The position numbers were made by a program, and so were the translations under genes. Shown one piece after another: positions 7,047-11,525 of a stretch of 11,525 nt of DNA (its first letter is position 1; the number at the start of each line of letters is the position of its first letter). A model generated the notes under the pieces. That model searched no databases, was not told the DNA's origin, and was given only the letters and a program-made list of their open reading frames with translations. Source of the DNA: Myxococcota bacterium (GTDB lineage Bacteria > Myxococcota_A > UBA9160 > PR03); NCBI GenBank assembly GCA_030066475.1, contig JASJBO010000230.1, forward strand, positions 1-11,525, in the 5' to 3' direction.

Positions 7047-8057
7047 ATGACTTCACCCCGTCCCATCGGTTCCGGCGTCGCCGTGGCCGGCTCGCTGCGC
7101 GAGCTGCTCGGTGCGGTCCCGGCCGAGTCCGTGGCCGCCGAGCACGAGCTCGAGGCGGTGGAGCCCAAGGAGGCGCTCCAGGACGCCGTCAGCCGCATGT
7201 GGTGGGGCCAGCTCGGCGCGCTCCCGGTGCTGGACGGGGGTCGCCTGGTCGGCTGTCTGGCCGAGGACGACGTGCTGCGCGCGATCGCGCGACGCCTGGT
7301 CGAGCGGGCGGAGGATGTCGAGAGCCAGGGCCCCGACCTGCTGGTGTGGGAGGATCTGCTCGGCGGGCTCACCGCGGCCGAAGCGATGACCGAGCGCGAG
7401 GATCTTCCCGTGGTGAGCCAGGGCGATCCGCTGCTGGCGGGGCTCGCCCGCACCTTCCGGCCCACGCGACTCGGCGCCCGCAACCGCTACGTGCTGGTGA
7501 TGGACGGCGACGATCGCCTGCTGCGGGTCGTCTCGATGCGCGACGTGACCCGCTTCCTGATCGCGCTCCACGACGGGCGCTGCGCGGCGCCGGGTCTCTC
7601 GGAGGGCGCGTCGCTCGCCCGGGCCAGCGACACCATGCGCCGCGTGCTCGACACCACCCTGGGGACGATCCTCGACCAGCAGACGATCGGCCACCAGCCG
7701 GTGCTCGGCTCGATCCACGATCCGGGCGAGGTGACGATCACCCGCATGTGGGAGGGGCACTTCGGGTACGTGATCGCGACCAGCCCGGCGGGCACGCCGA
7801 TGGGGATCTGCACGCGCCGCGACGTGATGCGCGCGCTGCGCAGTCCGTTCCTGCGGCTCGAGGGCCTGCAGGCGGCCCGCATGATGAGCGGATCGCTCAA
7901 GACGCTGAGCCGCCTCGACACCTTGGGGGGCCTGTTCAAGTCGATGGCGATCGAGGGCTGCCGCCACATGCCGCTGATCGACGCCGGCGACCGCGTCGAG
8001 TGCGTCGTCTCGATGTGGCAGGGCGTGGCGCTGCTGGTCGAGGAGTCGGGCTCATGA
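7047..8057 (+). CDS. Stand-alone protein with four CBS domains (two Bateman modules)
   Basis: This 336-residue soluble protein appears to consist only of four CBS repeats: about 20-82, 110-172, 205-266 and 278-333. There is no enzyme, channel or DNA-binding domain attached. CBS pairs bind adenosine nucleotides and act as regulatory sensors. The ribose-contact S/T-x-x-D motif is visible in CBS2 (Ser163 to Asp166, SMRD) and CBS3 (Thr256 to Asp259, TRRD), and is degenerate in CBS1 (AEDD) and CBS4 (SMWQ). No signal peptide is present. The ATG lies 21 bases after the SCO stop, with GAGG 8 bases upstream. Its stop overlaps the next start (ATGA). It may sense energy state for a partner. The partner is unknown, and a link to the SBP56 system rests on gene order alone. 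Confidence 0.87.
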   Translation: MTSPRPIGSGVAVAGSLRELLGAVPAESVAAEHELEAVEPKEALQDAVSRMWWGQLGALPVLDGGRLVGCLAEDDVLRAIARRLVERAEDVESQGPDLLVWEDLLGGLTAAEAMTEREDLPVVSQGDPLLAGLARTFRPTRLGARNRYVLVMDGDDRLLRVVSMRDVTRFLIALHDGRCAAPGLSEGASLARASDTMRRVLDTTLGTILDQQTIGHQPVLGSIHDPGEVTITRMWEGHFGYVIATSPAGTPMGICTRRDVMRALRSPFLRLEGLQAARMMSGSLKTLSRLDTLGGLFKSMAIEGCRHMPLIDAGDRVECVVSMWQGVALLVEESGS

Positions 8058-8956
8058 GCGGCGATTCCGCGCTGGTCGACACGCTCGACCACCTGATCGT
8101 CGGGGTGCGCGATCTCGATGACGCGACCGCTGCCTACCGCACGCTGCTGGGGCGCGAGCCCTCCTGGCGCGGCGCGCACCCCGCGATGGGCACGGCCAAC
8201 GCGCTGTTCCGGGTCAGCAACACCTACCTGGAGCTGCTGGCGCCGGCGGGTCCCGGCGGCGTGGCCGAGATGCTGAAGGCGCGCCTCGACGCCGAGGGCG
8301 AGGGGCTGGCCGGCTTCGCGCTCGGCACCGCGGACGCCGACGCCTGCGCGCGCGGCCTGCGCGAGCGCGGGATCGCGGCGAACGACCCGCAGCCGGGCGA
8401 GGGACGCGACGAGACGACGGGCGCCGTGCGCCGCTGGCGCAACGTGATGCTGCCGCCCAGTGCGACGCGCGGCGTGCTGGTGTTCGCGATCCAGCACGAC
8501 TCGCCGCCCGACGCGCTGCCGCTCGCGCCGGCATGGGCCGACGAGCGCGCCGCGGTGGAGGGCCTCGACCACCTGGTCGTGATGAGCGGCGACCTCGACG
8601 CGACCCGGGCGCTCTACGGCGACGGCTTCGGCATCCGGCTCGCGCTCGACCGCACCTTCCCCGCGCGCAACACGCGCCTGCTGTTCTTCCGCGTGGGAGG
8701 CGCGACGCTCGAGGTCGGCGGCCGGCCCGGCCCGGCCGAGGACCCCGAGGCGTCCGATCGGCTCTGGGGACTCGCCTGGCGCGTGCTCGACGTGGACGCG
8801 ATCCAGCAGCGCCTGGCCGCGGCGGGCTGCGAGGTCTCCGCCGTGCGCGACGGCCACAAGCCCGGCACGCGGGTGTGTACACTGAAAGGAACCAGCGCCG
8901 GCGTGCCGACGCTGCTGATCCAGCAGGCCTGGACGCCGCGGCAAGCGCCGGCGTAG
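8054..8956 (+). CDS. Two-domain VOC (glyoxalase/dioxygenase-fold) protein
   Basis: This 300-residue protein has two vicinal-oxygen-chelate domains in tandem. Domain 1 begins LDHLIVGVRDLDDATAAY (about 11-28), with probable metal ligands His13 and Glu60 (YLELLAP) and a further candidate, His148. Domain 2 begins LDHLVVMSGDL (about 171-181), with His173 and Glu220 (TLEVGG). Domain 1 resembles the Glyoxalase_3-type lyase-like group. The reaction is unknown: VOC proteins include lyases, isomerases and extradiol dioxygenases. The start overlaps the preceding stop by 4 bases. The last four codons (QAPA) and the TAG stop come from the first copy of the intergenic repeat, so the native C-terminus was probably changed by repeat insertion or growth. 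It is the last gene of the operon beginning at 5026. Confidence 0.88.
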   Translation: MSGDSALVDTLDHLIVGVRDLDDATAAYRTLLGREPSWRGAHPAMGTANALFRVSNTYLELLAPAGPGGVAEMLKARLDAEGEGLAGFALGTADADACARGLRERGIAANDPQPGEGRDETTGAVRRWRNVMLPPSATRGVLVFAIQHDSPPDALPLAPAWADERAAVEGLDHLVVMSGDLDATRALYGDGFGIRLALDRTFPARNTRLLFFRVGGATLEVGGRPGPAEDPEASDRLWGLAWRVLDVDAIQQRLAAAGCEVSAVRDGHKPGTRVCTLKGTSAGVPTLLIQQAWTPRQAPA

Positions 8957-9164
8957 CCGGCGCGCGCAGCGAGCCGTAGGCGAGCGAAGTCCCTCGGCAA
9001 GCGCCGGCGTAGCCGGCGCGCGCAGCGAGCCGTAGGCGAGCGAAGTCCCTCGGGTTCGCCGGCGTAGCCGGCGCGCGCAGCGAGCCGTAGGCGAGCGAAG
9101 TCCGTCGGGTTCGCCGGCGTAGCCGGCGCGCGCAGCGAGCCGTAGGCGAGCGAAGTCCATCGGG
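8940..9164 (+). repeat. Array of four tandem double-hairpin GNA repeats
   Basis: Four near-identical copies start at 8940, 8996 and about 9052 and 9107 (periods 56, 55, 55). In copies 1 and 2, hairpin 1 is a perfect 8-bp stem, GCGCCGGC with loop GTA and GCCGGCGC; copies 3 and 4 keep 7 bp. Hairpin 2 is GC-GA-GCC, loop GTA, GGC-GA-GC in all four. Copies differ mainly in the joints (CCTCGGCAA, CCTCGGGTT, CGTCGGGTT, CATCGGGCC). Copy 1 overlaps the end of the VOC gene. This block and the promoter region after it account for the 261 bases between the VOC stop and the cyclase start. Confidence 0.92.
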
Positions 9165-9191
9165 CCGCGCGCACCGTATGCGGCGCTCGGG

Positions 9192-9197
9192 TACGCT
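9192..9197 (+). promoter_or_regulatory. Candidate -10 box for the cyclase remnant
   Basis: TACGCT, in the context GGGTACGCTTCC, keeps the three most conserved -10 positions. It ends 21 bases before the proposed ATT start and 90 bases before the first in-frame ATG, which favours the upstream start. No -35 is clear. Confidence 0.25.
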
Positions 9198-9207
9198 TCC
9201 TCCGGAC

Positions 9208-9213
9208 GGAGGG
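9208..9213 (+). promoter_or_regulatory. Ribosome binding site supporting an ATT start at 9218
   Basis: GGAGGG sits five bases (counting from GGAGG) before ATT 9218. The first in-frame ATG at 9287 has no purine-rich site at proper distance. The frame between the stop at 9143-9145 and 9287 contains no ATG, GTG, TTG or CTG codon. Confidence 0.5.
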
Positions 9214-9217
9214 CCCC

Positions 9218-9679
9218 ATTTCCGACGCTCACGGTCGTCGACTCGCCGCCATCCTCTCCGCCGACGCCGTCGGCTACAGCCGGCTCATGGCCCAGGACGA
9301 GGAGGGCACGGCCCGGGCGATGGCGGCCTGCCGCGGGCTCGTTGCGGAGCTGGCTCGTGCCAGCGGCGGGCGGGTGGTGGATGCCACCGGTGACAACGTG
9401 CTGGCCGAGTTCCCCAGCGTGGTGGATGCGGTGCGCTGCGCGGTGGAGATCCAGGAGCAGCTCGCACGTCTCGACGCCGGCGTGCCCTCCGAGCGTCGGC
9501 TGCTGCTCCGGATCGGCGTGAACCTGGGCGACGTGCTCGTCGACGGCGACCGGATCCTCGGCGACGGGGTGAACGTGGCGGCGCGCCTCGAGAGTCTCGC
9601 GGAGCCGGGGGGCGTCTGCATCTCGGGCACCGCCTACGACCAGGTGGAGGGGAGGTGCTGCGCGTCAACGGCGACCTGA
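9218..9679 (+). pseudogene. Truncated class III adenylate/guanylate cyclase domain
   Basis: The frame encodes most of a class III nucleotidyl cyclase catalytic domain of the RRLAAIL.AD.VGYSRLM type. From the ATT at 9218 the product is 153 residues. Visible motifs are LSADAVGYSRLM (first metal Asp), VVDATGDNVLAEF (second metal Asp in GDN), RIGVNLGDVLVDGDR, and GDGVNVAARLE (transition-state Asn and Arg). It then reads GGVCISGTAYDQV and stops after an unrelated RCCASTAT. The final 30 to 40 residues of the domain, usually reading like FEDLGE..VKNI..PVRVYRV, do not appear in any frame downstream. Starting at ATG 9287 would drop the first metal Asp. Loss of the last strands and the absence of any sensor or TPR domain suggest a remnant. 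A short, still translated protein cannot be excluded. Confidence 0.65.
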
Positions 9680-9753
9680 GCGCGGCGGAGGCGAACCGGA
9701 TGGTGCTGGCCTTCGACGCGGAGGAGGCGTTCCGCCGCGCGGGCCTGCCGTGA
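9655..9753 (+). pseudogene. Orphan C-terminal coding remnant after the cyclase break
   Basis: A different frame from the cyclase stays open here for 32 codons and ends in TGA at 9751. It begins VLRVNGDLSAAEA and ends EEAFRRAGLP. Every codon ends in G or C, like the real genes nearby, while the cyclase frame over the same bases is poorer. It looks like the tail of another gene joined to the cyclase by a deletion. I do not recognise the family. No proper start is present: a GTG at 9655 has its purine stretch directly against it. Confidence 0.35.
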
Positions 9754-9786
9754 GATCCGGACCGGCGACGACGCGCGGAAGAGCGC

Positions 9787-10794
9787 TCAGGCCGCGACCA
9801 CGTAGTCCACGCCCTCGCGGCGGCCCATCTGCGCGAGCTGCGCGCGGATCTCCTCGCGCGCGAAGGCGCCGGCGACCGAGACGACCAGCGGCAGTGGCGG
9901 CAGGGCGGGGAGCCGCTCCGGCCGGACCACCGGCGCGCCGTGGATGCGCTCGCCGAGCCGGCGCGGGTGCAGCTCGAGCACGTAGGCGGGGCGCTTGTCG
10001 TGCGCGAGCAGGGCGCGGCGCAGTGCCTTGCCCGTCTCGCCGTAGCCCCACAGCAGGTACTCGGCGGAGTGTCGCAGAGGACCGCGCGCCAGGTGGTGGG
10101 CCTTGCATGCGACGAAGCGCTCCTGCGCGTAGGCCGGGTGGCGGCGCCACATGCGGCCTGGCCCATCGCGCCAGGCGAGCAGCCGCTCGGGCACGACGCC
10201 CAGATCGTGGCCCGCGGCGAGCGCACGGAGCAGGAGGTCGTAGTCCTCGGGCCAGTCTGCGTCCCGGTAGCCCAGGGTGGTCATCACCTCGCGACGCAGC
10301 ATCCAGGTGGGATGCGGCAGCGGGCACTCCACGAAGCGCGCGCGGCGGACGGCGGTGGGGGAGTCGATGCTGCGCAGCCAGTGCTCGTAGTCGCGCAGGC
10401 CGGGGCGGAGCGCGGCGCGCGGGAACATCCGCACGTGACAGCCGACGCCGGCGAGGCGCGGGTCGGCCTCGAGCGCGGCGAGCTGCGCGGCGAGGCGCCG
10501 GCGGTGCATCCAGTCGTCGGCGTCCATGCGCGCGACGTAGCGGCCTCGGCAGGCCGCCAGCCCGGCGGTGAGTGCCGGCACCAGGCCGCGCGGCGGCCTG
10601 GCGATCACCCGGAAGCGCGGGTCGCCCGCGGCCGCCGCCTCGGCAAGCGCGCGGGTCGCGTCGCGCGAGCCGTCGTCGACCAGCACGCACTCGAAGCGCG
10701 GCTCGGTCTGGCGCCGGATGCTCGCCAGGCAGGCGGGCAGCGTCTGGGCCGCGTCGCGCGCCGGCAGCAGGATCGAGACGAGCGGCGCGCTCAC
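9787..10794 (-). CDS. GT2-family glycosyltransferase with C-terminal Rossmann-like domain
   Basis: This 335-residue protein has an N-terminal GT-A domain: VSILLPARDAAQTLPACL (6-23), VDDGSRDAT (39-47), nucleotide-sugar/metal motif ARMDADDWMHRRR (88-100, DxD at 91-93) and WPEDYDLLLR (181-190, the ED acceptor/base region). A second domain follows from about 243: EYLLWGYGETGKALRRALL, then VLELHPRRLGERIHGAPVVRPERL. It reads like the dinucleotide-binding fold with the G-x-P-V-x-x-P-E-x-L ending seen in sugar-modifying PglD-type proteins. There is no membrane segment, so it is cytosolic or peripheral. The start is GTG, overlapping the upstream methyltransferase stop by 4 bases (GTGA). The sugar and acceptor are unknown. 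It converges with the cyclase remnant. Confidence 0.9.
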   Translation of the reverse strand: MSAPLVSILLPARDAAQTLPACLASIRRQTEPRFECVLVDDGSRDATRALAEAAAAGDPRFRVIARPPRGLVPALTAGLAACRGRYVARMDADDWMHRRRLAAQLAALEADPRLAGVGCHVRMFPRAALRPGLRDYEHWLRSIDSPTAVRRARFVECPLPHPTWMLRREVMTTLGYRDADWPEDYDLLLRALAAGHDLGVVPERLLAWRDGPGRMWRRHPAYAQERFVACKAHHLARGPLRHSAEYLLWGYGETGKALRRALLAHDKRPAYVLELHPRRLGERIHGAPVVRPERLPALPPLPLVVSVAGAFAREEIRAQLAQMGRREGVDYVVAA

Positions 10795-11525
10795 GTCTCG
10801 GGCGGCGCCGGGTCCAGCGGGCCGGCGAGCAGGCGCGCGCCCAGCACGCGGTGGTCGAGGCCGGCCGCACGGTCGAGTCGCGCGATCCACTCGGGCGGGG
10901 CGATGCGCCGCTTGAGCTGGCCCGGCTCGACGCCGTGCGGCGCCAGCGCCTCGCACCAGCCGCGCCACCACGGGCTGGCCGCGCCGGCCAGCGGCTCGAG
11001 CAGCAGGAGGCGCGCGCCGGCCTCGAGCCCGGCGCACACCAGCTCGAGCAGCGCGTCGCGGCCCGCGCCGTCCAGCTCGTTCACCACCCAGCCGAGCGCC
11101 ACCAGCTCGTCGGCGCGCGCCGGGCTGCCCGACTCGATGCGACCCCGGCGCGTGCGACCCAGCAGCCCGAACGCGGCGTAGGTGGCGCGCGCCTCGCCCA
11201 GCGCGAACCCGGAGCGGTCGACGCCGACCACCTCGGGCCGCGCGCCCAGCGCCTGTCCCAGCGCGGCGCCCACCGCACCGGTGCCGCAGCCCAGGTCGTG
11301 GATGCGCGAGACCGCGCCGAATCGCTCGACCCCGAGCGCGTCGACCGCGTGGTGCGCCGCCAGGAAGTGCAGCGGCGCGTAGTAGCTGGCCAGGGCCGCA
11401 CGCTTGCCCTGTCCCGCCGAGGCGCGCGCCGCCAGGTCGGCCCCCTCGCGGCGCTCCACATACAGCGACGACAGCGCCTGCACCCCGCGCCGGATCTCGC
11501 GAAACTCGAGCGGCGGCGAGAACCG
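10791..11525 (-). CDS. Class I SAM-dependent methyltransferase (5' end outside window)
   Basis: The frame is open to the window edge, and the true start probably lies beyond it. The first in-frame start inside is GTG 11483 (230 residues), but the 14 codons before it (beginning FSPPLEFREIRRG) read as continuing protein. Counted from that GTG, motif I is IHDLGCGTGAVGAAL (61-75) and the acidic end of strand 2 is VVGVDRSG (Asp89). Later come ALGWVVNELD (130-139) and LLLLEPL (160-166). The N-terminal part (YYAPLHFLAAHHAVDAL) may recall rRNA-methyltransferase-like (Rsm22-type) proteins, but this is weak. Its stop overlaps the glycosyltransferase start, so the two are probably coupled. The substrate is unknown. 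Confidence 0.85.
   Translation of the reverse strand, partial: RFSPPLEFREIRRGVQALSSLYVERREGADLAARASAGQGKRAALASYYAPLHFLAAHHAVDALGVERFGAVSRIHDLGCGTGAVGAALGQALGARPEVVGVDRSGFALGEARATYAAFGLLGRTRRGRIESGSPARADELVALGWVVNELDGAGRDALLELVCAGLEAGARLLLLEPLAGAASPWWRGWCEALAPHGVEPGQLKRRIAPPEWIARLDRAAGLDHRVLGARLLAGPLDPAPPET

Noticed and set aside
8940..9164. CRISPR array
   Set aside because: The repeats are contiguous with at most a few joint bases. There are no spacers and no cas genes.
8940..9164. Repeat as a standard REP element with a GTAG foot
   Set aside because: GTAG occurs, but at the loops rather than 5' of the stems, and other copies lack it. The match to standard REP layout is not supported.
8614..9232. 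Minus-strand frames running through the repeat array, giving repeated LAARAGYAG-like peptides
   Set aside because: The peptide repeat is only the DNA repeat translated, and neither a start with a ribosome site nor any domain is seen.
9178..9393. ATG at 9178 as the cyclase start
   Set aside because: It is in another frame and gives only an Arg-rich peptide with no cyclase residues.

Overview
The window is very GC-rich (GC at nearly every third codon position). It uses GTG starts, stop/start overlaps, a PEP-CTERM-like surface protein and an exported SBP56/SCO pair, and it carries a structured repeat at gene 3' ends. This fits a high-GC Deltaproteobacteria-like lineage (Myxococcota, Binatota or relatives), probably from an environmental genome. 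That placement is an inference, because the window holds no rRNA or other marker gene. I found no tRNA, rRNA, insertion sequence, CRISPR array or replication origin.

Layout. (1) 47-691 (+): a secreted protein with a sorting tail resembling PEP-CTERM. (2) 768-1562 (-): a crotonase-fold enzyme lacking both usual catalytic glutamates. It is divergent from 1621-3459 (+), an M3 (pepF-type) zinc oligopeptidase, and a single symmetric -10-like box between them may fire both ways. (3) 3613-4983 (-): a MATE exporter, divergent from a compact four-gene (+) operon. (4) 5026-8956 (+): exported SBP56/methanethiol-oxidase-family protein, SCO1/SenC copper chaperone-like protein, stand-alone four-CBS protein and two-domain VOC protein. 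They are joined by 4-nt overlaps and one 21-nt gap. (5) 9218-9753 (+): a truncated class III nucleotidyl cyclase, apparently starting at ATT, whose 3' end runs into an unrelated orphan reading frame. (6) 9787-11525 (-): a SAM methyltransferase cut by the window edge, overlapping a GT2 glycosyltransferase that carries a C-terminal Rossmann-like domain.

The most striking signal is not a gene. Three intergenic sites (693-765, 3468-3590, 8940-9164) carry seven copies of one element. Each copy can form two adjacent hairpins on one strand, every one capped by a C-GNA-G triloop. The second hairpin always has a tandem G.A/A.G pair in its stem. Stem bases differ between copies but change in pairs, so structure rather than sequence is kept. 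Every copy lies at the 3' end of a gene, and one supplies the stop codon of the VOC gene.

The SBP56-SCO pair suggests periplasmic copper-dependent oxidation of a thiol or related compound, with SCO delivering copper. The CBS and VOC proteins would be cytosolic partners of unknown role.
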